Below the pieces are notes generated by a model. The model worked only from the letters and a program-made list of their open reading frames with translations. It made no database searches and was not told the origin of the DNA. From Edaphobacter sp. (GTDB lineage: Bacteria > Acidobacteriota > Terriglobia > Terriglobales > Acidobacteriaceae): a stretch of 64,000 nt of DNA. Location: contig JAOAPB010000074.1 in NCBI GenBank assembly GCA_025462645.1, positions 1 to 64,000 on the forward strand, in the 5' to 3' direction. Shown here piece by piece: positions 53,315-60,824 of the stretch (positions are counted from its first letter, which is position 1; every line of letters starts with the position of its first letter). A program made the position numbers and the translations under genes.

Positions 53315-54811
53315 CTACACCTCCCGGGAGGGAGTGAATCGTTTGATGTTCACCAGCGCAGGTGAGGAGAGCGGCATCAGCTCATCAAGACCTCCCAACG
53401 CCTCATCGTCCCGGCACATCGGTTCCAGTTCATTCACCGTGCTCCATAGTGCATCCACTCTGGCCGCAGTGGCGCTCGAAAGATGCTCCTCGCTCCACGA
53501 GTCCACCTCTGTATGGAGCGCATCGCGTACGGCGCGATAAAAGTCCGTCGTGTACGCGGCCTTGAACATGATGCAAAGGTCGTCGCTATCACTCCAGTTG
53601 CGCTTCTGCCCAAGTTGCATCCGCACCCGCTCATAAAACACGGTGCCAGGTAGAGGATACGAGAACGAAATTCCAATGTCGTCTGGCCGGTTCTCACGAA
53701 CGAATGCGATTGTATCCTGGAGTTCGTTCCAGGTCTCCCCCGGATAACCGAATTGCAGAAAGAAGCACGCCCGGATCCCCGCGTCCTTCAGCCGGCCACG
53801 TGCAACGACAACGGCAGGAAGACTGAGCCCCTTGTCCATCGCGTTGAGCACGGTCTGAGCTCCGGACTCCACGCCCATCCACACCTCTGCGCATCCCGCC
53901 GCCTTCAGGTGCTGGACAGTATGTTCCGTCATGAGATCGGCACGCGACTGGATCTTGAACGGCACAACCGCATCGCACCTCGTCACTTCCTCCGCAAACT
54001 CCTCCACCCAGTGTTGGTTCAACGCGAAGACGTCGTCACCGAACCAGATATGCTGGGCCCCTGCCTTCTTCAGCAACTCCATCTCTTTTGCTACCGCCGC
54101 AGCCGGGCGAAGGTGGAATTTGTTACCTGAAATCGGCTTTGCACACCAGTTACAGCGATATGGGCATCCCCGGCTCGAAACCATATTCATCGAGAAGTAC
54201 CCGTGGGCATCCATCCAGGCCTTGCGATACGGCTTCAGGTCGATCAGATCGCGCGACGGCAGCGGAAGCTGTGACCACGAAGGATTCTTAGCAAGGTGTT
54301 TTGCACTGTGCACCGGTTGGCCGTCTTCATCGCTCTTCACCAGCCCATCGACTGGGGGGATCGCATCACCGTGCAGTAGTATCGCAGTGCATAGCTGCGT
54401 CAGCGTCTCCTCGGCCTCTCCACAGAGCACATAGTCGAAGCCGTTCTCGAGGAACAACCTGGGGTTGTCGGTCGAATCTGACCCATGCACAATGGCGACG
54501 GCGCCCATGCTGCGCGCCGCCCCAGCCATCTCCCACGCAACCTCTCGCATCCGCGTGAGACACATCTTCGACAGGAAATTGAAATCGTCCTCATAGACCA
54601 CCACGGCCTTCGGCCGCTGCGCTTCCAACATCGCAGCAAACATAGCCGTTGGCTCCTCAAGCATCGAATCGAACACCGCAACCGAGAGGCCCTTCTCCCG
54701 CAGCGCAGAAGCCGCATAGAGAGTCCCGATCGGAGCGTAGGGCTGCATCTTGCGCAGTTGTTTCGGGTCATAGGCCAGATGATAGGAATGGGTAATTAAA
54801 ATGTCTGCCAC
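53315..54811 (-). CDS. B12-binding-domain radical SAM protein
   Basis: The product has 498 aa. An N-terminal cobalamin-binding-type Rossmann domain (MADILITHSYHLAYDPKQLR ... APIGTLYAASALREKGLSVA) spans ~1-165. The radical SAM barrel follows with the [4Fe-4S] triad Cys-x3-Cys-x2-Cys in SSRGCPYRCNWCAKP at ~210. DDVFALNQHWVEEFAEEV and FFLQFGYPGETWNELQ come later. The N-domain lacks an obvious DxHxxG signature, so cobalamin may be weakly bound or absent. Members methylate or rearrange unactivated carbons in natural products. First gene of a four-gene unit from a TGAC-array promoter. Confidence 0.88.
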   Translation of the reverse strand: MADILITHSYHLAYDPKQLRKMQPYAPIGTLYAASALREKGLSVAVFDSMLEEPTAMFAAMLEAQRPKAVVVYEDDFNFLSKMCLTRMREVAWEMAGAARSMGAVAIVHGSDSTDNPRLFLENGFDYVLCGEAEETLTQLCTAILLHGDAIPPVDGLVKSDEDGQPVHSAKHLAKNPSWSQLPLPSRDLIDLKPYRKAWMDAHGYFSMNMVSSRGCPYRCNWCAKPISGNKFHLRPAAAVAKEMELLKKAGAQHIWFGDDVFALNQHWVEEFAEEVTRCDAVVPFKIQSRADLMTEHTVQHLKAAGCAEVWMGVESGAQTVLNAMDKGLSLPAVVVARGRLKDAGIRACFFLQFGYPGETWNELQDTIAFVRENRPDDIGISFSYPLPGTVFYERVRMQLGQKRNWSDSDDLCIMFKAAYTTDFYRAVRDALHTEVDSWSEEHLSSATAARVDALWSTVNELEPMCRDDEALGGLDELMPLSSPALVNIKRFTPSREV

Positions 54812-54907
54812 AATTCACCTCGAAGACTTATGCGACGGTGGCGATAGCCAGTACCGCCGCCGGCGTGCCAGACCCCGAAAGCAGCTGGCTGACCCGTTGA
54901 TTGACTT

Positions 54908-54960
54908 AGCCTAGTTCGGACGGTGCGGGGAGTTGTCTCACGATTGTCAACTCCATGTCA
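54908..54960 (-). promoter_or_regulatory. TGAC-array promoter of the radical-SAM operon
   Basis: On the minus strand TGAC (54960), TGAC (54949) and AGAC (54938) are 11 bp apart. The last reads AGACAA and TAGGCT follows after 19 nt (54913-54908). The first repeat overlaps the stop region of ribA, so the operon keeps its own promoter inside the cluster. The leader to the ATG at 54811 is ~90 nt. Confidence 0.7.
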
Positions 54961-55668
54961 TCTTTTGTCGTTTGGGTTGCTTGCCATCATGCCTGCCGCA
55001 CCCGCCGCTGACCGCTGATCTAGCGAGCGATAGTTAGGCTCTGCGGGTATGTTTGTCGGCATCGAGAGATGCCCCAGCTTGTCACGCTTCGTTGCGAGAT
55101 AATGCGCAGAATGCGGACTCGCGGCAACGTCTGCGCTCAACCGCTCCACGATTTCGATTCCCGACGTCTTCACTGCCCAGATCTTCTCAGGATTGTTGGT
55201 CATCAGTCGAAGCGGGCCAACCTCCAGCAACCGGAGGATGTTCACCGCAAGGGCATAGTCTCTAAGGTCAATCGCATGGCCCAGCCGCAGATTTGCCTCG
55301 ATCGTGTCCAATCCCTGGTCCTGTAGCTCGTAGGCGCGCAGCTTCTCCATCAGGCCGATTCCTCGACCCTCCTGATGCTCATAGAGCAGCACCCCAGCGC
55401 CTTCATCTGCGATCGTGCGCAGTGCCAGTTGAAGCTGATCGTGACAATCGCATCGCAAAGAATGGAAGACATCGCCGGTCGTGCATTGCGAATGAATCCT
55501 AACCAGCGGAGGCGTGCTGTAGATGTCTCCCAGAACCAATGCGAGCGCCGTCTCAACCCGCGCCTCCACTCCTTTCCCGTCCGCGTGAGTGCCCTCAAAT
55601 GCCAACAGGCGATAGGTCGCCCAGCGTGTTGGAAAACTTATGTCAGCAATTTTTTGTAGGTTCATCAA
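54958..55668 (-). CDS. ribA: GTP cyclohydrolase II
   Basis: The product has 236 aa, monofunctional size. The zinc site Cys-x10-Cys-x-Cys lies in HSQCTTGDVFHSLRCDCHDQ. The catalytic/GTP region is LLYEHQEGRGIGLMEKLRAY, then LRLMTNNPEK near the C-terminus with a ~35-residue extra tail rich in Ala/Asn. It turns GTP into diamino-ribosylamino-pyrimidinone phosphate, formate and pyrophosphate, the first riboflavin step and the entry to several pyrimidine- or flavin-derived natural products. Separate from RibB and without other rib genes, it is likely dedicated to this locus. Confidence 0.94.
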   Translation of the reverse strand: MMNLQKIADISFPTRWATYRLLAFEGTHADGKGVEARVETALALVLGDIYSTPPLVRIHSQCTTGDVFHSLRCDCHDQLQLALRTIADEGAGVLLYEHQEGRGIGLMEKLRAYELQDQGLDTIEANLRLGHAIDLRDYALAVNILRLLEVGPLRLMTNNPEKIWAVKTSGIEIVERLSADVAASPHSAHYLATKRDKLGHLSMPTNIPAEPNYRSLDQRSAAGAAGMMASNPNDKR

Positions 55669-55743
55669 CTCAGGTCATCTCCGAAACTTGCCGCGGTATC
55701 TCAGTCATCGTTGAAACGGAAGCAATTCGTAATCTCTATGTGG

Positions 55744-55796
55744 AGCCTAGCCAGCGCGCTCCGTACAGGTGTCGCCAGATCGTCTCGAATCGGTCA
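55744..55796 (-). promoter_or_regulatory. TGAC-array promoter of ribA
   Basis: On the minus strand TGAC (55796), AGAC (55785) and CGAC (55774) are 11 bp apart. The last reads CGACAC and TAGGCT follows after exactly 19 nt (55749-55744). The array is degenerate, but the -10 is identical in sequence and distance to that of the radical-SAM operon. Confidence 0.62.
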
Positions 55797-56621
55797 TCAC
55801 ATTGTTGAAGACACCCCGGTTCGACGGAACTGGTACAGCACATGATCGCCCAGCATCGCGAGCGGACCTGTAAGCCCCCGATCCAGCGCCTCCATCACTC
55901 TGAGCAGATGCGGGTGCTGCGATATCCAGGGCTCAGCCGCGCTGGGGGGCACAGCCACCCCAATGCCCACGCGCCTCTCCAGCACAAACCACGGTGCAAA
56001 GGCGTGCATCATCGCCTGTCTACGGTGGTACACGACATGGAACTCGCGCTTAGCCAGCCGTGCCGGGGCTTCACCACGCATCAAGCGTCGCAGCGCCAAG
56101 TATGGCCGCCGACGCAACATCTCAGTCACCATCTCCCCCGGGCACAGTGTGCCGAACAACACCAGCATCGCCGGGGCGCCAGACTTTAGCAGACGCGCCA
56201 GACCGCGTGCCACCGGGGATAGATCCGCAACACAGTTCAGCGGAGCGAAGTTGGAGAACGCTCCATCGAACCTGTCTCCACCCACCGCAAAATATCGCTT
56301 CGCAAATAACTCCATATCCTCAGCGGCGGCGACCTCCGCCCGCGCGCCGAGTGGTTCCAGCTTAGTACTCGCGACCTCCACCATCGCAGGAGACGGATCG
56401 GTGAGGAGCACATCATATCCACGCTCTGCCAGGAAGCTCGCATCCTCTCCAGTGCCGCCGCCAAGCTCAAGGATTCGCCCTGCTGCCGGGAACTCGCGGA
56501 TTAGGGCTGCTCGAACCGCGCGGCGCTGCGCGGCCACACTGAGCCATGCACCGAAGCGCGAGTCAAAGATTGGAGCGATCGCATCGAACGCGATAGCCGC
56601 TGGACGTAGAGGAGTCATCAT
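55797..56621 (-). CDS. Class I SAM-dependent methyltransferase
   Basis: The product has 274 aa. Start taken at 56621, just after the stop of the upstream nucleotidyltransferase; a longer frame to 56714 would overlap it by ~90 bp. Motif I is RILELGGGTGEDASFLAERG at ~63, followed by YDVLLTDPSPAMVEVASTKL, then FDGAFSNFAPLNCVAD and APAMLVLFGTLCPGEMVTEM. The motif set fits small-molecule methyltransferases of the UbiE/ubiquinone type. The acceptor is unknown. It is translationally coupled to the PF14907 protein, and ribA follows with its own promoter. Confidence 0.87.
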   Translation of the reverse strand: MMTPLRPAAIAFDAIAPIFDSRFGAWLSVAAQRRAVRAALIREFPAAGRILELGGGTGEDASFLAERGYDVLLTDPSPAMVEVASTKLEPLGARAEVAAAEDMELFAKRYFAVGGDRFDGAFSNFAPLNCVADLSPVARGLARLLKSGAPAMLVLFGTLCPGEMVTEMLRRRPYLALRRLMRGEAPARLAKREFHVVYHRRQAMMHAFAPWFVLERRVGIGVAVPPSAAEPWISQHPHLLRVMEALDRGLTGPLAMLGDHVLYQFRRTGVSSTM

Positions 56622-56625
56622 CGCA

Positions 56626-57996
56626 TCAACCCATCCATATGCGTCTCCAGCGGTAAGCCTCCCAGCCATACCGGAGCCCTTCCACCACGTGAAAGCGTAA
56701 CCGAAGAAGTACATATTTCAATTGCACGCGATACCTTCGCACCCGTACTGATAAGCTTTCGCCGTTAGCTGCACGTACCACCTCCGGTGGCAGTCGGCGC
56801 GGCAACAATGCCTTCCATAGAGAGCGGCTCATCGCATGACCCGAAGGCTCAAGCTCGCGCTGCAGCAGCAGGTAAAGCTTGCTCCCGGGAACGTCCCCGA
56901 AGACGGCGCGGCGTCCGTGAAGTCTTACCCAAAGACGCGCCGCTGGAGGAAGCCTGTCGACCGTCCACTCCGTCAACGCCCGTGGCGCGAACTCCCCCAT
57001 AACACTCGTGATCAGCAACGTAACGATCCCAAGGCCCAATGAAGCTTTCGGGGTCTCCTCGCCCCTCGATCGAAGGTCGGTCCAGAAGACGTTGTCGTGC
57101 CGCCGCGTCAGTACGTGGCGATAAAACTCCAGCAGATGCGCAGTGCGCGAGAACTCGCCGCAGATGTGCTTATATGCATGCATGCCCTGCCCAAGGAATA
57201 GATCGACCGGCGAAAGTACAGGTATGTCGATCCCGTATAACGCCCGCACTTCCACGCGATCTAACAGGGACGCATCTCCCGCCATACGCGCCTGAAGATG
57301 CAACTCAATCGTTCGACCGGAAGTGTCTTTGTAGAAGTCCTCCATCGAGATGCCGATCTTTTCGTCTTTCTTGAACTCCCAGCTTCTGCCGCTGACTGCG
57401 TACAAACGATAGCCTTGCTGCTCGAGCACCCGCCGCGCATCCACAATGGCTTCCTCCGCGAGCAGAAAATCCAGGTCTAACTGATGACGCAGCTCCAGCC
57501 TGGGCACCGATTCCGGCGAGAGTGAAAATCCTTTCAGCACCGCATACGACAGAGCAGCTGCCTTAAACCTATTTTGAACGGCCAACGATTCCGTAATCAT
57601 GCCACGCGTCCGCTCGGCGTTGTCCCGCATGTTTTGCTGCAGCCGGGCAAGCACACATCCAGGCAAAATATGAGTCAGTTGCAACCCAATCAAGCGGTCG
57701 AGAAAATACAATGCCAGTCCACTGACATCCAGCCAATGCGTCAGGCTCCGCCATTCCTTCTCAGTGATCTCGTGGAGCTCCAGGCATTGCACCGGTAACG
57801 GATCACAGAAGCTCAGCAGCACCGCTCTCCGAAGTCTCTGGTCGCGGCTCAACGCAGCCGGTTCCGCGCTGACCTGTTTCCCTGAATCTTCCCTCTGCCT
57901 CTGGGCCACGCTCCGGCGAAGCATGCGCCGTAATACAGATGAAGACGCGGAATCCCGGATATCCCATTCAAGCAGAGACTGTTCGTTGGCGAGCAT
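56626..57996 (-). CDS. Nucleotidyltransferase-family protein (PF14907-type)
   Basis: The product has 456 aa from the ATG at 57996. The predicted transcription start is near 58073, so the longer frame to 58101 cannot be right; a TTG at 58002 with GAGGTG upstream is an alternative. The nucleotidyltransferase block is SYAVLKGFSLSPESV, RHQLDLDFLL (two acidic residues), VLEQQGYRLY and the C-terminal HMQAYKH-type region VDLFLGQGMHAYKHICGEFS. The family accompanies HprK-like kinases in peptide and surface-glycan loci. Its own reaction is not established. Confidence 0.8.
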   Translation of the reverse strand: MLANEQSLLEWDIRDSASSSVLRRMLRRSVAQRQREDSGKQVSAEPAALSRDQRLRRAVLLSFCDPLPVQCLELHEITEKEWRSLTHWLDVSGLALYFLDRLIGLQLTHILPGCVLARLQQNMRDNAERTRGMITESLAVQNRFKAAALSYAVLKGFSLSPESVPRLELRHQLDLDFLLAEEAIVDARRVLEQQGYRLYAVSGRSWEFKKDEKIGISMEDFYKDTSGRTIELHLQARMAGDASLLDRVEVRALYGIDIPVLSPVDLFLGQGMHAYKHICGEFSRTAHLLEFYRHVLTRRHDNVFWTDLRSRGEETPKASLGLGIVTLLITSVMGEFAPRALTEWTVDRLPPAARLWVRLHGRRAVFGDVPGSKLYLLLQRELEPSGHAMSRSLWKALLPRRLPPEVVRAANGESLSVRVRRYRVQLKYVLLRLRFHVVEGLRYGWEAYRWRRIWMG

Positions 57997-58079
57997 CGGC
58001 AAAGCTTCATCACCTCGACTATCTGGCGCACCACCGCGGGATCGATCGCACCCTGCAGTCCATGCGTGGTATTGGGTCA

Positions 58080-58132
58080 AGAGTAGCCAAGCGCTCACCA
58101 AGAGTTGTCATGTCAGGGTCAGGAGATTGTCA
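58080..58132 (-). promoter_or_regulatory. TGAC-array promoter of the nucleotidyltransferase-methyltransferase unit
   Basis: On the minus strand TGAC occurs at 58132, 58121 and 58110, all perfect and 11 bp apart, with an extra off-register TGAC at 58115. TGACAA is followed after 19 nt by TACTCT (58085-58080). This is the best-conserved array of the set. Confidence 0.72.
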
Positions 58133-58328
58133 CCGTCTTGTTGAGACTCTGCTGCGCCCAAGGTTGAGGTTGGTGTCAATCCAAGCCCCTACATGTTTGA
58201 CGGCCAGGAACGGGCAGAGTACGGCCGGGCCCACATAGGCAGCTCGTGAAGACCTGACCTGCTAGTTCGGGCGGGGATTTGGTCCCGTCAACCTCACTCA
58301 ACCAAGACGGTTCTATTTGGGCTGGCCG

Positions 58329-58544
58329 GAACGGAAGATTCTTCAGACACCGCCTGAAAATTACCCTGGCTCTCGGACATTGCCCCCAGATTTCCTTTGC
58401 CCTAGTCGTTATATGTTCGTCGACTTTCGGCCAAGAACGCAGAGGGCTCGAGCCTTCTACGAGAAGGAGGCCCTTCGTTCACGTTGGTCAATCCGTCAAC
58501 TGGACCGCCAGATAGCGAGCCAGTTTCACGAGCGTAGACGATGA
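58329..58544 (+). pseudogene. Fragment of a DUF1016/YhcG-type nuclease gene
   Basis: A plus-strand frame encodes RARAFYEKEALRSRWSIRQL then DRQIASQFHERRR. This matches the region of DUF1016 (YhcG) proteins where FYE-x-EA...WSxRxLxRQIxSxxYER recurs. The preceding PPDFLCPSRYM fits the block before it only loosely. Nothing of the rest of the gene remains on either side. It is a ~200-bp relic. The neighbouring 58140-58330 and 58545-58693 stretches hold nothing recognisable. Confidence 0.6.
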
Positions 58545-58693
58545 CGGATGGGCAACAGGAACACGCCCGTAACAATTGCAATCACAAGGCCATGGCGACG
58601 ACCAGCAAAGTGTGGGTCCGAACCCCTCTTCTCTCGTTGATACCCGCTAATTTGTTGATCATTTGGTCTTCCGGCTTTGACCGGGGTGGAAAC

Positions 58694-59410
58694 TCATGGC
58701 ACAAATTTATAGTCTGCACCGTAGATCGTGAGCAGATGTTTTGGATTGGCCGGATCGGCTTCCAGCTTCTGCCGCAGCTTCAATATCTGATTATCAACCG
58801 TCCGCGTGGTGGGATAGGAGTTGTAACCCCACACCTCATTCAGCAGGAGCTCCCGCGTAAGCACCCGGTCGATGTTGTCGGTAAAATACTTCAGCAGCCT
58901 GAACTCGTGTGCAGTTGAGCGTGACCGGAACGCCATTCCGCCGGGCGCTCATACTCCTGAAGTCGATCTCCCAATCGGCAAAGCGGAAGATCGCAGCGAT
59001 GGCGGGCCTGCGCTGCCTCCGAATGGCTGCCTGAATACGGGCTGTCAGCTCACGTGGGCTAAACGGTTTCGTGACGTAGTCGTCAGCCCCAGTTCCAGCA
59101 GCAAGACCTTGTCCACGACTTCGCTGATCGCGCTAAGCACGATGACCGGAGTTTCGCTGGAGATCGATTTGAAAGTCTGGCAAAGTTCGCGGCCCGAAAT
59201 CGAGGGAGAATGAGATCGAGGACGACAGCCAGCGGCCTCTCAGTGCGAAACAACTCAGCCAGTCTGTCCATACCCTGCAACGACAACAGCGTAATGCTCT
59301 TCGATGAAAATCCTGCGGAGCACCTTCTGTATGCGCGGATCATCTTCAATGATCAGGATCGTCCCAGGATCAACCGTGTGAACCGTATCGAGTTCGATGC
59401 TATCTTCCAT
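58694..59410 (-). pseudogene. Decayed OmpR/PhoB-family response regulator gene
   Basis: Joined across at least three or four frameshifts, the minus strand encodes a whole OmpR-type regulator. From the ATG at 59410 it reads TILIIEDDPRIQKVLRRIFI then EEHYAVVV. In a second frame comes PLAVVLDLILP with the phospho-acceptor Asp. Next is [20 protein letters not shown], then [20 protein letters not shown] with the conserved Lys. Last is the winged helix [31 protein letters not shown] and LLTIYGADYKFVP to the stop. Domain order and length are normal, but no frame is longer than ~90 codons, so the gene is dead. It stands ~560 bp from the nearest TGAC-array promoter. Confidence 0.82.
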
Positions 59411-59546
59411 AAAATCCGCGTTCATAGCCATGATTTCCGGACCTCTCGTTTATTCTCATCGACCGGCGCCGAAAACTGCGGCGACAAGCCGCACAAATGA
59501 CAAATGAATGACAATCCCCCGCACACGGATTCGTGCATGGCGCCGT

Positions 59547-59890
59547 TTACGAGCCCAAGTGTGCCGTACTCCTGCTCGCCAGGAATGCGCTCGTCGACAC
59601 CGCCGCGACCTCCTTTGGCTTGGAGACGTAGACAGAATGGCTGACTCCCTCAACCTCGGTGGTGTGGCAGCCAGCTCGTGCGGCATACCATCTTTCCAGG
59701 TCGGGATTGATGATTCTGTCTTTTGTCGCCATCACCATCCAGCTCGGTTGCTTTCTCCAAGCAGGCGTAGTGATGGCCACGCTGAAATTGACAGCTGCGT
59801 TGAGTACCTCCAATCGTGCCATAAAGGCTGCTTATCGGTAGGCACGTCGGCTGCGAAGTACTTCGGAGGAAGCTATAACTTGTGCCTTGC
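59547..59890 (-). pseudogene. C-terminal remnant of an alpha/beta hydrolase
   Basis: The minus strand gives KYFAADVPTDK, then after a frameshift LEVLNAAVNFSVAITTPAWR and KQPSWMVMATKDRIINPDLE, RWYAARAGCHTTEVEGVSHS, VYVSKPKEVAAV. The ATKDRIINPDLERWYA and EGVSHSVYVS blocks are the Asp and His ends of small alpha/beta hydrolases often annotated as haloperoxidase- or signal-peptide-bearing hydrolases. The N-terminal half with the nucleophile is missing. Confidence 0.65.
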
Positions 59891-60824
59891 AAGCGGAACG
59901 ATTCCGCCAAGGGTGAGACTGATCAGGCCGATAATGGCTTGGCGCTGCGCGAAAGAGCGGAGGCGCCCTGTGTGTGTTTCTGCTGTGAACGTCAGCCAAT
60001 GCTTAGGTGCCTTACTTCCTTGTCGACATTCCGATTACACCTCTAGCAATTGAATGATTAAAATTGTTTATTTTAAGCACTGTGGTGACATTTACAGATA
60101 AGAAAACGGGCTTCTTCATGAACCCAAGCTCGAGCGTGTGCGTTCTTGGCGACGAGCTGCCCTTCATATTCTCGGCAGTAGTCAACGCATTCTTGCATAC
60201 GAAGATTTCGGCCGGCTTAACTTTCTAGCGCGAATAAATCTGGAGTTGCTAACTTCCCACACTTATCTCACTCGTGGATGCGGGGGATACCTATTCTTCC
60301 TGCATCCGCGCTCGAACGTAGCGTGGCTACCGTAGTCGCCTGTGAGATGGCAGACTAGGGGCGGCAGTGGCATTGTGGGCATTTCTGCACAGAATGACGG
60401 CCCTGAAGGCAGCGCGGGTCTTTGGGGAACGAAAGCCCGTCAGCGCTTTGAATTCGGATTGCGCATGTGGTTTAAAGCAGCCTCAGCGGAAGTGAGTGGC
60501 TCTTAAGGGCATATTCGACGCCTGGCATCCTTTTGTAGTTAGTCCTGGAAACGTGTTTGTGAGAGTTCAATAGCTGCGAAAATCTGTGCATTTGATGGTG
60601 TTACATAGTGGTTGGTGGCGTGCATTTTCAATGAGTTGCGTGATATTGCCGAAATTATAGGAAAAGCGACCCGAGAGAGAAGTCGTCGCTCGTTTCAGCG
60701 TTCAGCAAGTATAGCGTGATCAAACCCAGCTTCGAGGTGTTCGTCCCGCAGCAGTCCTCTTCTTGAGGTATCCCGAATCGCGGTAGAATTCGACTCGCCG
60801 GAATTATCCCACCGGCAGAAAGAC
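59891..60824. other. Gene-less stretch
   Basis: No convincing gene, RNA or repeat is seen. Composition turns A+T-rich around 60050-60110. A short plus-strand frame (60138-60335) containing SWRRAALHILGSSQRILAYE has no recognisable family and may be another relic. The promoter of the FucP-like gene must lie in the last ~100 bp but is not obvious. Confidence 0.4.

Noticed and set aside
56622..56714. Longer start for the methyltransferase at 56714
   Set aside because: It would overlap the nucleotidyltransferase by ~90 bp; the extra residues (MYFFGYAFTWWKGSG) are shadow translation of that gene.
45298..57996. A lasso-peptide cluster
   Set aside because: HprK-like kinase, nucleotidyltransferase and exporter are suggestive, but no asparagine-synthase-like cyclase, transglutaminase-like protease, PqqD-like protein or precursor is visible.
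57997..58101. Longer nucleotidyltransferase start at 58101
   Set aside because: The TGAC array and -10 place the transcript start near 58073, inside this extension.
43859..58132. A sigma-54 promoter set as an explanation for the repeated TGAC motifs
   Set aside because: No GG-N10-GC (TGGCAC-N5-TTGC) signature is present; the motif is an 11-bp-spaced array with a separate TAnnnT -10.
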